This document shows, piece by piece, positions 1 to 9,764 of a DNA stretch of 37,229 nucleotides. Each line of letters starts with the position of its first letter. Positions within the stretch are counted from its first letter, which is position 1. A program made the position numbers and the translations under genes. Under the pieces are notes generated by a model, which was not told the origin of the DNA, did no database searches, and worked only from the letters and a program-made list of their open reading frames with translations. Source of the DNA: Chloroflexota bacterium (GTDB lineage Bacteria; Chloroflexota; Dehalococcoidia; UBA2979); assembly GCA_002701625.1 (NCBI GenBank), contig NZWK01000005.1, forward strand, positions 16,568-53,796. The letters are read 5' to 3'.

Positions 1-122
1 TTCAAGCCTTGGAGTTGCAACGAACCACTACCGATTAAGGCCCAATCGGTGGGTTCCGGTGTGGCTTCTTCCAGCACACTGACGAGGGTTCGGAGCACCG
101 TTTTATATGTTTGAGTCAGCAT
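1..122 (-). CDS. 5' end of a nucleotidyltransferase-like protein (partial)
   Basis: About 40 residues are visible from an ATG at 122; the gene leaves the window at base 1. AAGGA lies a few bases upstream of the ATG. The stretch WALIGSGSLQLQG resembles the strand-turn-helix opening of the nucleotidyltransferase fold (pattern W-x-x-x-G-S/G-x-A/L-L), as in kanamycin nucleotidyltransferase-like or AbiEii-like proteins. The two catalytic acidic residues of that fold would lie beyond the window, so function is unconfirmed. The gene is divergent from the tRNA and dehydrogenase to its right. Confidence 0.5.
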   Translation of the reverse strand, partial: MLTQTYKTVLRTLVSVLEEATPEPTDWALIGSGSLQLQGL

Positions 123-228
123 GATTTTCCTTAGTAGTCGACCCGGTTAAGGGCCTTGAATGATATCGCTAAATAGTCGCACTGGCGAGAATGAATCCCT
201 TAATGAAGTTTTTCGGTATTATCATTGT

Positions 229-303
229 GGGCCTGTAGCTCAGTGGTAGAGCAATCGGCTTTTAACCGATTGGCCGTGGGTTCGATCCCCACCGGGCCCA
301 CCA
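229..303 (+). tRNA. tRNA-Lys (anticodon TTT), CCA encoded
   Basis: A full cloverleaf can be drawn. The acceptor stem pairs 229-235 with 293-299 and includes one G-T pair. The D-arm is GCTC/GAGC, and the anticodon stem ATCGG/CCGAT encloses loop CTTTTAA with anticodon TTT. The T-arm is GTGGG/CCCAC with the TTCGATC loop. A discriminator A at 300 is followed by a genomically encoded CCA at 301-303. It reads AAA/AAG lysine codons. The gene stands alone, about 170 bases before the dehydrogenase. Confidence 0.97.
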
Positions 304-340
304 ATCCTTCACTTATGGTTTCTTGTCAAATGTTCGAAGT

Positions 341-361
341 AACCGTGGCACAGCCACGGTT
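341..361. other. Hairpin downstream of tRNA-Lys
   Basis: AACCGTGGC and GCCACGGTT form a perfect 9-bp stem around the loop ACA, 38 bases after the tRNA. No T-run follows on either strand, so it is not a classical intrinsic terminator. It could help end or process the tRNA transcript. Confidence 0.35.
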
Positions 362-476
362 GCTAATCGGTTCAAGAATATTGGCCGATAAGCATGTTCA
401 TAAGGCCGGCTCGTTCAGCATCGGATGAATATTTTGCTAGAGGGCTATATTATTTGGGCACATGGAGGTATGAGAT

Positions 477-1544
477 ATGAAAACTGCAATTACTACTCTG
501 GATCCGATGGTTTTTGAGATTGTCGAATCGGATGTGAGGCCACCAGATCCAACCGAAGTTTTGATTCGAGTTAAAGCATGTGGCATTTGCGGTTCTGATC
601 TGCATGCATACAGAGATCCAAGCCATTGGCTTTCACCCGACGCGAGCTGGAAGGCCGGCCGAGCCATTGGTCACGAGGTAGCTGGGGAAGTCGTCGAACT
701 GGGTTCAAGCGTCGGGCGTTTCAAGATTGGCGATCACGTAACTTTGCAACCTAGGTTGTTTTGCGGGGAGTGTGCAGAATGTCGAATGGGACGCACAGAG
801 ATTTGTCAACAATCTAGCGGATTACTTGGCGGTGAACTTCCTGGTGGTTTTTCCGAATATTTAACTGTTCCACAAGAAAACTTATTTCGAATCTCTGGCT
901 CTGTTGATTTTGCTGTGGCGGCATTAGCTGAACCATTGGCGGTGGCAGTTCATGGCCATAGAGTCGCAGCACAGCTTGATAATAGTCGCCCGACGTATGG
1001 TGAACGGGTTCTCGTTCTTGGATCTGGGCCAATAGGATTAATGTCTACATTTTATGCCAAGCAATCGGGAGCAAGCGAGGTTATTGCTACTTATCGTTAT
1101 CCGCAGCAGCGGGATGCTGCGTTGCGTCTAGGAGCAACCCAAGTATTTCAGTCTGAAGATGAGGAAGGTTTGCAATCTTTCTGTGATTCGACACCTATAG
1201 ATTTAGTTATCGAGACAGTTGGGGGAAGTGCAGACACGGCGGCACTTGCCTGCAGGTTAGTCAGGCGAGGGGGACGAGTGGGTATTTTGGGAGTATTTTC
1301 AAGAAGTGTGATGATGCCGGCACACGTCATCCTCTCCAAGCAACTGCGGGTGGCGGGAACAGTGTTTTATAGCTACGTGGGGTTTAAGCATGACTATGAA
1401 CTGGCGGTAGAGCTTTTGGAAAATAATACTGATCTCATGTCGGAGTTGATCACACATCGTGTCTCACTGCAAGATGCGGGGACTGGAATAAAACTTGCTG
1501 GTGACAAGGCCAGCGGAGCGATTAAAGTCACGGTTCAGCCCTAG
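477..1544 (+). CDS. Zinc-dependent medium-chain alcohol/polyol dehydrogenase
   Basis: A cytosolic 355-residue NAD(P)-dependent dehydrogenase of the MDR superfamily. Catalytic zinc ligands are Cys38 (in GICGSDLH) and His66-Glu67 (in GHEVAGEV). The structural zinc site is complete at Cys96, Cys99, Cys102 and Cys110. The C-terminal half carries a Rossmann nucleotide site, GSGPIG. The length and the GHE motif fit the sorbitol/threonine/2,3-butanediol dehydrogenase branch; the substrate cannot be assigned. GGAGG lies 8 bases before the ATG. The gene is 80 bases upstream of yaaA on the same strand and may be co-transcribed, though nothing links them functionally. Confidence 0.9.
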   Translation: MKTAITTLDPMVFEIVESDVRPPDPTEVLIRVKACGICGSDLHAYRDPSHWLSPDASWKAGRAIGHEVAGEVVELGSSVGRFKIGDHVTLQPRLFCGECAECRMGRTEICQQSSGLLGGELPGGFSEYLTVPQENLFRISGSVDFAVAALAEPLAVAVHGHRVAAQLDNSRPTYGERVLVLGSGPIGLMSTFYAKQSGASEVIATYRYPQQRDAALRLGATQVFQSEDEEGLQSFCDSTPIDLVIETVGGSADTAALACRLVRRGGRVGILGVFSRSVMMPAHVILSKQLRVAGTVFYSYVGFKHDYELAVELLENNTDLMSELITHRVSLQDAGTGIKLAGDKASGAIKVTVQP

Positions 1545-1624
1545 TGATGTCAGCTTTGGCGATATCGCTACAGACAAGACCTTGTTGGTCAGATGTGATC
1601 AGAATTGTGAGGTAAAATAACAGT

Positions 1625-2392
1625 ATGTTAATTCTACTATCTCCAGCCAAAGGCCAGAACTTCGAGCCTTCTCAGACTGCAGTTCATGTGTCAGAACCTC
1701 GTCTGCTTTCGAAAAGTAATGAGTTGATTGAGATACTCCGTTTATACAGCCCGGACGAGCTTATGACTTTGATGAATGTCAGTGAGAAAATTGGAAATTT
1801 GACGGCAGAACGATTTGCGTCATTTACTACACCATTTAATGAATTAAATGCCAAGCCAGCGGGATTTGCATTTTCTGGCGATGTGTACAAAGGGCTGGCG
1901 ATTGATGATTTTACTGAGAGTGACCTTGAATTTGCTCAAAATCATCTAAGAATTTTGTCCGGATTGTATGGTGTGTTGAGGCCCCTCGATCTTATACAGC
2001 CTTACCGACTAGAAATGGGAACTAGACTGGATACGAAAGCCGGGTCAGATTTATATCAATATTGGGGCTCCTCTATTTCAGAATCTCTGATGGCAGATCT
2101 AGAGGAGCATGAAGATGATTTGGTGATTAACCTAGCGTCGAATGAGTATTTTAAAGCAGTGAGTGCCTCAGGTATTCACACTAATATCAACACGCCTGTA
2201 TTTAAAGACTTTAAAAATGGGAAATATAAGATTATTTCGTTTTTTGCGAAAAATGCACGAGGTGCTATGGCTCGTTGGATTGTTAAAGAAAAGGTGAAGA
2301 AAGCAATAGATTTGGTTAATTTTAGAGAAGATGGTTACGAATACAACGAAGAACTCTCTGAGGTTAATAGTCCTGTTTTTCTTCGTGGTTAG
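1625..2392 (+). CDS. yaaA: Peroxide stress protein YaaA (DUF328/UPF0246)
   Basis: A 255-residue protein, the normal length for the family. The N-terminus MLILLSPAKG is the family signature. Further conserved blocks are FSGDVYKGL, LSGLYGVLRPLDLIQPYRLEMG, NLASNEYF and KGxxxxARG-like FFAKNARGAMARW. E. coli YaaA binds DNA and lowers intracellular free iron during hydrogen peroxide stress, limiting Fenton damage; the family role is taken from there. A GAGGT motif about 11 bases upstream supports the start. The gene is followed by a 284-base gap before nrdJ, so it probably ends its transcript there. Confidence 0.95.
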   Translation: MLILLSPAKGQNFEPSQTAVHVSEPRLLSKSNELIEILRLYSPDELMTLMNVSEKIGNLTAERFASFTTPFNELNAKPAGFAFSGDVYKGLAIDDFTESDLEFAQNHLRILSGLYGVLRPLDLIQPYRLEMGTRLDTKAGSDLYQYWGSSISESLMADLEEHEDDLVINLASNEYFKAVSASGIHTNINTPVFKDFKNGKYKIISFFAKNARGAMARWIVKEKVKKAIDLVNFREDGYEYNEELSEVNSPVFLRG

Positions 2393-2542
2393 AACTCACA
2401 AATTAAACAAATTAGATTGTTTAATTTTGGTAAGTTGATGAAATGTACAGATTTATTCTCACTAATGTATAAGTGCCTATCCATTTGATATTGACAGGTC
2501 ACCATAAAAAATTATACAGTTCAGTACCCAGTAATTTTTACG

Positions 2543-2620
2543 CTTAAACGCTTGGGCAAGTGATCATTTGAAAGCCAAAACGTTTGAGTACTAGGTTGGC
2601 TTAGTCGTTTCCCAAGCCAG
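2543..2620 (+). promoter_or_regulatory. Possible structured leader of nrdJ
   Basis: Within the 284-base gap before nrdJ, several stems can be drawn. CTTAAACG (2543-2550) pairs with CGTTTGAG (2581-2588) around an inner CTTG-GG-CAAG hairpin. A second stem pairs TTGGCTT (2596-2602) with AAGCCAG (2614-2620), about 57 bases before the start codon. The stems are short and could arise by chance. The AGCCAG segment slightly resembles a B12 box, but the rest of a cobalamin riboswitch core was not found. Confidence 0.25.
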
Positions 2621-2676
2621 AGAGTAACCGAGGCATATTAATAGTTTGCCGATTAGTAACTAATTAGGAGTAATTG

Positions 2677-5600
2677 ATGAAGATCAATCGTCGTTTTACA
2701 AAATCAGGTCAAAGTCCGTACGAGGGAGTGTCTTTCGTAAAGAGAGATTCTCGAATAACCGAATTTGACGGGACCATGGTGTTTGAGGCAAAAGATATAT
2801 CGATGCCAGAATCCTTCTCTCAAGTTGCGACCGATGTAATGGCTCAGAAGTATTTTAGAAGAGCTGGGGTACCGAGTGAGACAACTGCTATTGCTGAAGA
2901 AGGAATCCCTGAATGGGCTCAGCGGAGAGAACCGGCAGACGGTAGTACGTTTGGTGGTGAAACGGATGCACGACAATCATTCGATCGTCTGGGTTTGACA
3001 TGGGCTTATTGGGGATTAAAGAATAATTATTTTGACAGCGACGAGGATGCTTTGGCATTCGCGGATGAGGTACGTCATATGATGGCTCGTCAAATGGTTG
3101 CACCAAATTCACCCCAGTGGTTTAACACAGGTCTACATTGGGCTTATGGAATCGAAGGTCCTTCTCAAGGTCATTGGTTTGTTGATCCTGAGTCTGCAGA
3201 GATGAGGCCATCGACATCAGCGTATGAGCGCCCTCAACCACATGCATGTTTTATTCAGTCAGTGGCTGACGACCTTGTTAATCAAGGTGGAATTATGGAT
3301 TTATGGACTCGAGAGGCTCGAGTTTTCAAGTATGGATCGGGTACAGGTTCTAATTTTTCATCGATCAGAGGTGATAGTGAAGGATTGTCTGGTGGCGGAC
3401 AGTCTTCAGGATTGATGTCATTTTTGAAGATCGGAGACAGATCTGCCGGGGCTATTAAATCAGGTGGAACAACACGTCGAGCCGCCAAGATGGTTATTTT
3501 GGATGCAGATCATCCAGACATTGAAGAGTTTATTGAGTGGAAAGTGAAAGAGGAGCAAAAAGTAGCTGCTTTGGTTACTGGGTCGAAAATCACACGTAGA
3601 CATCTAGCCGAGATTTTTAAACTTGCTTCAGATGATGAGATAGGTGGCATCGATGTTACTGAGAATAAAGCTCTTCGTAAGGCCATCAGATCAGCACGAG
3701 CTGATAGCGTAGTTGAATCAGTGATATCACGGGTTCTTGATTTTGTTGAGCAAGGTTATATTGACGTTGATTTTGATGAATTCGATCTAGATTGGCAAGG
3801 TGAGGCATATCAGACTGTTTCAGGACAAAATTCAAATAATTCGATTCGGGTGACGGCTGATTTTTTGGATGCGGTACGAAGAGATGATTCCTGGGACTTG
3901 ATTCGAAGAACAGATGGTGAAGTTAGTAAAACTATCCGAGCGCGAGATCTTTGGTCAAAGGTTGCATTAGCAGCATGGCAGAGTGCCGATCCTGGAGTTC
4001 AGTATGATTCGACAATTAACGAGTGGCACACCACACCAGCTGGTGGGCGTATAAATGGTTCAAATCCGTGTTCTGAATATATGTTTCTTGATGATACTGC
4101 CTGCAATTTAGCATCACTTAATTTAGCTTCTTTTTATGATGCTGATACAAAGACCTTCGATATACCTGCTTACGAACACGGAATCCGATTATGGACAATT
4201 GTTCTTGAAATTTCAGTGCTCATGGCTCAATTCCCGTCTGAAGCGATTGCTCGGCGCTCCTATGACTATCGGACCTTAGGGCTTGGATATGCCAATCTTG
4301 GAGCTTTGTTAATGCAGAAGGGTGTTGCGTATGATTCACCTGAAGCTCTGGCCTTTGCTGGAACATTAACGGCTATTATGACTGGCTGTTCATACGCAAC
4401 TTCGGCCGAGATGGCCGGCGAACTAGGGGCTTTCCCTCGATATGAGCAGAATGATGGAGCTATGTTACGTGTTATGCGTAATCATCGACGGGCTGCGTAC
4501 TCTTCTCCAGCTGATGATTATGAGGAATTAAGCGTACTTCCAGTTGCCATAAATGAAAGCGACGCAAATCCACAACTTCTCGAGGCATCAAGAAAATGGT
4601 GGGACTATGCAGTTGAATTAGGTGAAAAGCATGGTTATAGAAATGCTCAAACCACACTTATTGCCCCAACTGGAACTATAGGTCTCTTGATGGACTGTGA
4701 TACGACTGGAGTTGAACCAGACTTCGCGTTAATTAAGTTTAAAAAGTTAGCCGGTGGTGGATTTTTTAGAATTATTAATGAATCTGTTCCGGCTGCTCTA
4801 AAAGAATTAGGCTATACCGAGATTGAAGTTAATGACATTGTTCAGTACGCAATCGGGTCGCATTCGATTAATAATTCTCCTCACATCAATCGGCAGTCAC
4901 TAAGTGAATTAGGTTTGTCGGAGTTTGATTTGGAGAAGGTAGAAGAAGCTTTGGTCTGGGCTCCCCATGTCTCAGTCGCAGTAAATACTCTAGTGACTGA
5001 AAGTGAGTTAATGAATGCGTTAGGAATATCGTCAGATGATTCTAGTGTTCCGGGTTTTGATCTTCTGTCTGCCCTAGGTTTTGATGCTGGAGAAATTGTA
5101 CAAGCGAACGATTATATAAACGGACGAATGACTGTAGAAGGAGCACCTCATTTACGTGATGAGCATTTAGCCGTCTTTGACTGTGCAAATAAATGTGGTG
5201 ATTACGGAACAAGATATATTGAAGCAATGGCTCATGTCAGGATGCTGGCTGCTGCTCAACCGTTTTTATCTGGAGCTATTTCAAAAACTATCAACATGCC
5301 AACTGAGGCTACGGTTGGAGAGGTGACTGAGGTCTATGACGAAGCTGCGCGATTAGGTGTTAAGGCACTAGCGTTATATCGTGATGGTTCCAAGTTATCG
5401 CAACCGTTGTCTTCTGATAAGAGTATGTTGTTGTCAGGTGGTGAGGAATTTGAGGATACTGAAGAATTTACACAAGCGATTGTGGAATCTGCTGAGCGAT
5501 TAATTGGATTGCGCCGTGGCCATCGAGAGGATTTGCCTAGTCGCAGACCGGGTGGATATACGCAAAAGGCCATGGTAGGTGGGCACACTATTTATTTGCG

Positions 5601-6231
5601 TACTGGTGAATATCCGGAAACAGGTCCTGATGGGCGGCCACGTTTAGGGGAAATATTTATTGATACGGCGAAGGATGGCGCAGCTTTTCGTAGTTTGATG
5701 AATTGTTTTGCAACTGCGGTCTCTGTGGGTTTGCAATATGGCGTTCCTCTTGAGACGTTTGTTGATAAGTTTACGTTCAGAGCTTTCGAACCTGCAGGTT
5801 TGGTGCAAGGGCATGATCGAATCAAGAATGCACGGTCGATTATTGACTACATTTTCCGAGATCTTGGTGTCACATACCTGGGTATGGAGAACTTAGCGCA
5901 CGTTCCTGAGGTTGAGGCAGATGAGCAGAGTACTGCGATACATGCCGAGTTGGAGGCGCTGTCTCCTGATTTAATAGAGGAGCCGGATAATATTTCGGTT
6001 CTGGAATTTCCTGCCAGAATACCGATGGTGGATGAACCAGCAACGCCAGTAGTTAGCAGTGGTGGGAGTGATCTTTCTACAGTGGAGTCAACACTGTTAG
6101 CACAACAAACAGAGGCAAAGAGATATGGTTTTGAAGGTGATGCATGTGCCATGTGTGGTGAATTTAAGATGGTGCGGTCTGGCACCTGCTTGAAATGCAT
6201 GGTGTGTGGTGAAACTACAGGCTGTAGTTAG
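2677..6231 (+). CDS. nrdJ: Vitamin B12-dependent (class II) ribonucleotide reductase
   Basis: A 1184-residue adenosylcobalamin-dependent reductase that makes deoxyribonucleotides without needing or being harmed by oxygen. The redox pair is Cys191 (HACFIQS) with Cys476 ([11 protein letters not shown]); the radical Cys465 sits in NPCSE, 11 residues before Cys476 as in other class II enzymes. Other family blocks are [13 protein letters not shown] and APTGTIG. The C-terminal tail is a zinc-ribbon-like Cys cluster (CAMC...CLKC...CGETTGC) that would shuttle reducing equivalents. Length matches the long actinobacterial/Deinococcus-type NrdJ. I chose the ATG at 2677, with AGGAG 6 bases upstream, over the TTG one codon earlier. 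The 3' end overlaps pepP by 4 bases, tail to tail. Confidence 0.97.
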   Translation: MKINRRFTKSGQSPYEGVSFVKRDSRITEFDGTMVFEAKDISMPESFSQVATDVMAQKYFRRAGVPSETTAIAEEGIPEWAQRREPADGSTFGGETDARQSFDRLGLTWAYWGLKNNYFDSDEDALAFADEVRHMMARQMVAPNSPQWFNTGLHWAYGIEGPSQGHWFVDPESAEMRPSTSAYERPQPHACFIQSVADDLVNQGGIMDLWTREARVFKYGSGTGSNFSSIRGDSEGLSGGGQSSGLMSFLKIGDRSAGAIKSGGTTRRAAKMVILDADHPDIEEFIEWKVKEEQKVAALVTGSKITRRHLAEIFKLASDDEIGGIDVTENKALRKAIRSARADSVVESVISRVLDFVEQGYIDVDFDEFDLDWQGEAYQTVSGQNSNNSIRVTADFLDAVRRDDSWDLIRRTDGEVSKTIRARDLWSKVALAAWQSADPGVQYDSTINEWHTTPAGGRINGSNPCSEYMFLDDTACNLASLNLASFYDADTKTFDIPAYEHGIRLWTIVLEISVLMAQFPSEAIARRSYDYRTLGLGYANLGALLMQKGVAYDSPEALAFAGTLTAIMTGCSYATSAEMAGELGAFPRYEQNDGAMLRVMRNHRRAAYSSPADDYEELSVLPVAINESDANPQLLEASRKWWDYAVELGEKHGYRNAQTTLIAPTGTIGLLMDCDTTGVEPDFALIKFKKLAGGGFFRIINESVPAALKELGYTEIEVNDIVQYAIGSHSINNSPHINRQSLSELGLSEFDLEKVEEALVWAPHVSVAVNTLVTESELMNALGISSDDSSVPGFDLLSALGFDAGEIVQANDYINGRMTVEGAPHLRDEHLAVFDCANKCGDYGTRYIEAMAHVRMLAAAQPFLSGAISKTINMPTEATVGEVTEVYDEAARLGVKALALYRDGSKLSQPLSSDKSMLLSGGEEFEDTEEFTQAIVESAERLIGLRRGHREDLPSRRPGGYTQKAMVGGHTIYLRTGEYPETGPDGRPRLGEIFIDTAKDGAAFRSLMNCFATAVSVGLQYGVPLETFVDKFTFRAFEPAGLVQGHDRIKNARSIIDYIFRDLGVTYLGMENLAHVPEVEADEQSTAIHAELEALSPDLIEEPDNISVLEFPARIPMVDEPATPVVSSGGSDLSTVESTLLAQQTEAKRYGFEGDACAMCGEFKMVRSGTCLKCMVCGETTGCS

Positions 6232-7541
6232 GCTGATATTTCGTCGGTTTTAGAAGGAATTGCTGCGGATAAATTTCGTCGACTAGTTCTTGTGACAAGA
6301 ACGTCGTCTTCAATTCGGATGCCGATTCCTTTTAACTCTTCGGGTACACCCTCGATATTTTTAGGAAAATAAAGACCTGGTTCAATTGTGAGTACCATTC
6401 CGGCTTTGAGTTTTACAGGCGTTTGGTCTGGATCGCTATAACTACCGGCATCATGCACATCAAGACCCAGCCAGTGACTGGTTCCGTGCATATAAAATGG
6501 TCGATATGAAAAGGATTTTTCAATACTTTTCTGAGTGCCCTTGAGAACCTTGAGATCTTTTAGTCCGTCTATTAGGACACGAACAGCAGCTTGATGTGGT
6601 TCATAAAAGTTCTTTCCAGGTTTTACCGATTCAATAGCGGTTTGTTGAGCTGACAAGACCACTTCATACACGTCTTTCTGTGCCGAAGTGAATTTTCCGT
6701 TAGCTGGATATGTTCGACTAACATCAGCAGAGTAGAGATCCCATTCAGCACCAGTGTCGAGCAAAAGGAGATCACCATTTTTAATACGTGCGCGATTAGC
6801 GGTGTAGTGAAGGGTGCATGAATTATTACCTGCGGCGACGATCGACGGGAAACCTTCACGTACTGATCCGAGTCGACGGTATTCCGACTCGAGAATCGCC
6901 TGAACCTCGTATTCAGTTTTTCCAGGTTTATCGAGATGTTGGATCTTGTCTAGTCCAGACGCAGTGATATTGATTGCTTCTTGTAAAGCATTGATTTCAT
7001 TATTTGATTTAATTACTCTTAAATTGTCAATTATTTCTTGAGGATCGCGCACTGCACTAAGTGGTAAACCACCTCTCTGTCGGCCGTCTCGTCTCTCAGC
7101 GATTTGATTTGTGATAAGTTGATCAATGGTTGAATTCGTACCGATGCTATACCAGATACTGTCACTCATTTTGATGAGTTGTGGTAATTCCAAAGCGAGT
7201 TTCTCGATATCGAATGTCTGATCGGCATCATAATGACTCATTGCTTTTCTAAGACCTATTCGAGGGCCGACCCATGTCTCCATTACCGGATCATGCTTCC
7301 TGACAAACAGGGTGTATGGCTTACTACTACCGGGTGCGAATACTGCAACAGAACTTGGTTCTGGGAACCCAGTTAGATAGTGGAAAGAAGAGTTTTGGCG
7401 GAACGGATAGTAGACATCACCATTTCGAATTATTTCCTCACCTGAGACCAATATGGCAATGTTTCCATCACCTATTTTTTTCATAAACCGATTTCGGCGA
7501 GTAATGAAATCTTCCCGAGGGATGATGTTGTTTGAACTCAT
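6228..7541 (-). CDS. pepP: Xaa-Pro aminopeptidase (aminopeptidase P, M24B)
   Basis: A 437-residue dinuclear metallopeptidase that removes N-terminal residues preceding proline. Residues about 8-140 form the aminopeptidase P N-terminal domain ([16 protein letters not shown]). The pita-bread catalytic domain follows, with all five metal ligands visible: Asp262, Asp273, His356, Glu387 and Glu411, closely matching the spacing in E. coli PepP. It is the last gene of operon 1, 11 bases after the TauE-like gene. No Shine-Dalgarno sequence precedes its ATG, so translation may depend on coupling. Its stop overlaps the end of nrdJ. Confidence 0.93.
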   Translation of the reverse strand: MSSNNIIPREDFITRRNRFMKKIGDGNIAILVSGEEIIRNGDVYYPFRQNSSFHYLTGFPEPSSVAVFAPGSSKPYTLFVRKHDPVMETWVGPRIGLRKAMSHYDADQTFDIEKLALELPQLIKMSDSIWYSIGTNSTIDQLITNQIAERRDGRQRGGLPLSAVRDPQEIIDNLRVIKSNNEINALQEAINITASGLDKIQHLDKPGKTEYEVQAILESEYRRLGSVREGFPSIVAAGNNSCTLHYTANRARIKNGDLLLLDTGAEWDLYSADVSRTYPANGKFTSAQKDVYEVVLSAQQTAIESVKPGKNFYEPHQAAVRVLIDGLKDLKVLKGTQKSIEKSFSYRPFYMHGTSHWLGLDVHDAGSYSDPDQTPVKLKAGMVLTIEPGLYFPKNIEGVPEELKGIGIRIEDDVLVTRTSRRNLSAAIPSKTDEISA

Positions 7542-7552
7542 AAAGAAAAATA

Positions 7553-8368
7553 CTATCTGAAAATATCGCAGGCTGCACTTATTCCAATAATAATCAGGCC
7601 GATTGCCAGTGCTCGCATCAGATTGCCTTCCCCCGTTCGATGTCGAACTTTTAGAGCGATGGGCCCAGCAATTAAGACGCCGGCTGCGAGCCAGGGAACA
7701 TCGTTGAGTGGCGAGCCACCCACGTTATTAAAGAAATGAACACCTGTGACGCTAAGAGACTGTATGAGTATTAACAAGTGCATGCTTGGTACAGCTATGT
7801 CGTGGGGTACCCGCTGTATTCGGGTCATTACTGGAATGCCAATTGGACCACCTCCGATGCCCGCTAGAGCAGAGAAAAATGCAGTGGCAGCTTGGGCGAT
7901 TCCACTTCGAGCCACGGGTACAGTGTAGTTATAGAGGTTACCCTGCCGATCCTTAATATTTCGAGACCATCCTTGGCTAGGCATACGATCTGAAATCATG
8001 GTTGGTCGCAACATTATATATATACCGACTAGAACTAAAAAGATTCCAAAACCAAATGAAAAATAGACACGCTCGATAAGTTCTGTGGTAAGTCCTCCAA
8101 GAATGGCTGCAGGTATACCTATAATTGCAAGCGTGAGTATTAGTTGGGTATCAATTTTTTGTTCCCGAATAGCGAGTGAAACTTGAATAGCAGAGTTGAT
8201 GACCACATAAATCAACGCTGCAGCTGTAATCTCAGTTGGAGTAGCGTAAGGATGTCTCAGCAGCAGAATTGGAGCTATTAAGAATCCTCCACCTGCTCCG
8301 ATGGCTCCGGCATAAATTCCTACGGTCATTCCCAAGATTATGAGGAAAATAGGATCAATAAATTCCAT
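7553..8368 (-). CDS. TauE/SafE family membrane transporter
   Basis: A 271-residue inner-membrane protein with about eight hydrophobic helices. It shows the two-half TauE/SafE layout, each half with a Gly/Pro-rich signature (GAIGAGGGFLIAPILLL near the N-terminus; ALAGIGGGPIGIPVM near residue 170). The family exports sulfite or organosulfonates and in some members moves other small anions. Sitting directly behind a CoA-transferase pair, it may carry an organic or sulfonated acid linked to that pathway (inference). The ATG at 8368 is preferred over a TTG one codon upstream; the ribosome site is weak. Gaps of 21 and 11 bases separate it from its operon neighbours. Confidence 0.88.
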   Translation of the reverse strand: MEFIDPIFLIILGMTVGIYAGAIGAGGGFLIAPILLLRHPYATPTEITAAALIYVVINSAIQVSLAIREQKIDTQLILTLAIIGIPAAILGGLTTELIERVYFSFGFGIFLVLVGIYIMLRPTMISDRMPSQGWSRNIKDRQGNLYNYTVPVARSGIAQAATAFFSALAGIGGGPIGIPVMTRIQRVPHDIAVPSMHLLILIQSLSVTGVHFFNNVGGSPLNDVPWLAAGVLIAGPIALKVRHRTGEGNLMRALAIGLIIIGISAACDIFR

Positions 8369-8389
8369 CAATTTGTTGATGTGTCCCTG

Positions 8390-9751
8390 TTATTGTGAGG
8401 AGTGAAGAAATTCTGGTAAAAGATGATCTGGATATCTGTCTCCTACGTGACCTTGCTCAAGTAATTCTTTATATTCTAAGTCACTATAGCCAAGTAATTC
8501 CTTGTATATCTCTTCACTATGCTCACCAAGCCTTGGAGGAGGTGTGCGGAGTGTATTTGGTGTATTAATCCATTTAGTCATGATTCCGGGGTAGCGATAA
8601 TTTCCGATTACAGGAGAATCTAGTTCTTCAAAAAAACCGCGATCGATGAGTTGGGGTGAACTGAGGAGCTCAACATCGTCAGTCACGGGACCCGCACACA
8701 CTCCGGCTAATTGCAGTTGTTCGAATAGCTCGTTCTTGTCATGCGAGATTGTAAATTTTGCAAGCTCTTCATGAAGAGCGGTTCGATTTTTAAATCGTGA
8801 CAACTGCGTCGTGAAATGTATATTTTTTTTCAGCGAGTCAGCTTGGAGTGTGTCGCACAGTGCACCCCATTCACTATCTTCCGATACATCTATCGCAATC
8901 CATTGATCTACCCCAAGGGTCGGAAATACTCCGTGGGGGGCATGTGAGTGGTGGGTATTTCCTTGCGGTCCCGCAACACGGTTATTCATCTCAAAGTCTA
9001 AAATGAATTCACCTAGGTTGGCTAGAAAGCCCTCTGCCAGTGGCATTTCTATCTGCTGGCCTTCACCTGTTAGATCCCGATAACGGAGTGCAGCCGTGAC
9101 CACAGTGGCGCCAAGTAAGCCAGCGAAGGCATCCGCGGTGAATGCTTCACCGGTTTGATCGGGTGTTCCATCAGGATAGCCCCGTAAATAATGATGGCCG
9201 ATCATTGCTTCCACATGTGTACCGAAGGCACGATAACCTTTATATGGGCCTGACAGACCATATGCTGGCATTCGAAGCATAATAAGGCGAGGGTTTATTT
9301 CCTTCAGTGTGTCGTAGGTGATGCCTGCTTTTTCTATTGTTGTCGGAACATTATTCTCGACAAGCACATCGACTTCCTCTATAAGTTTTAGGAAGGCCTG
9401 TTTACCTTGGCTAGTCATTATGTTGCACGCCATCGATTTTTTGTTTCGACTATGCGAATTAAATCCAGGATTCCTGTTCCATGGCTCACTTCCAGGGTCA
9501 AAATTGGGATACGCGCTTAGTGTAATTCCATTATTCGCCATCTCAATTAGTTGCTCCCGAGGGGCAATGCGTTCAGCGCCTCTTGAATATGGTTGAATCG
9601 CATCTACCGGTTCGACTCTAATAACTTCTGCTCCCCATTCGGCTAGAACTTGAGTGCAATGTGGTCCCGCCCAGACAACCGTGATTGCGGCGACTTTAAC
9701 GCCATCTAACGGCAAATCTGGTCTGGCTGAGGTCTCCTGTTTAGTTTTCAT
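8390..9751 (-). CDS. Family III CoA-transferase (CaiB/BaiF), B-type subunit of pair 1
   Basis: A 453-residue family III CoA-transferase, an interlocked-dimer enzyme that moves CoA between carboxylic acids through an Asp-bound anhydride. The probable catalytic Asp is Asp207 in TADAFAG, followed by the usual R-x-x-TGxGQ segment. The N-terminus has the family pattern VWAGPHCTQVLAEWGAEVI. The block RVAGPQGN...HAPHG is shared with the protein at 20226-21473 and defines the B type here. An extra loop around residues 55-105 makes it longer than the roughly 400-residue norm. It starts 13 bases after the A-type gene, so the two are probably translated together and may form a heteromer. Substrate unknown. 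Confidence 0.9.
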   Translation of the reverse strand: MKTKQETSARPDLPLDGVKVAAITVVWAGPHCTQVLAEWGAEVIRVEPVDAIQPYSRGAERIAPREQLIEMANNGITLSAYPNFDPGSEPWNRNPGFNSHSRNKKSMACNIMTSQGKQAFLKLIEEVDVLVENNVPTTIEKAGITYDTLKEINPRLIMLRMPAYGLSGPYKGYRAFGTHVEAMIGHHYLRGYPDGTPDQTGEAFTADAFAGLLGATVVTAALRYRDLTGEGQQIEMPLAEGFLANLGEFILDFEMNNRVAGPQGNTHHSHAPHGVFPTLGVDQWIAIDVSEDSEWGALCDTLQADSLKKNIHFTTQLSRFKNRTALHEELAKFTISHDKNELFEQLQLAGVCAGPVTDDVELLSSPQLIDRGFFEELDSPVIGNYRYPGIMTKWINTPNTLRTPPPRLGEHSEEIYKELLGYSDLEYKELLEQGHVGDRYPDHLLPEFLHSSQ

Positions 9752-9764
9752 AATCAGTTAGTCC

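Noticed and set aside
225..428. 67-codon plus-strand ORF
   Set aside because: It reads straight through the tRNA-Lys gene and has no ribosome site.
2596..2637. Cobalamin riboswitch before nrdJ
   Set aside because: Only a partial B12-box-like AGCCAG...ACCG segment is present; the conserved core and receptor elements were not found. Repressing a B12-dependent enzyme when B12 is plentiful would also make little sense.
5847..6200. 117-codon minus-strand ORF inside nrdJ
   Set aside because: It is antisense to the conserved C-terminal region of nrdJ and shows no recognisable protein features.
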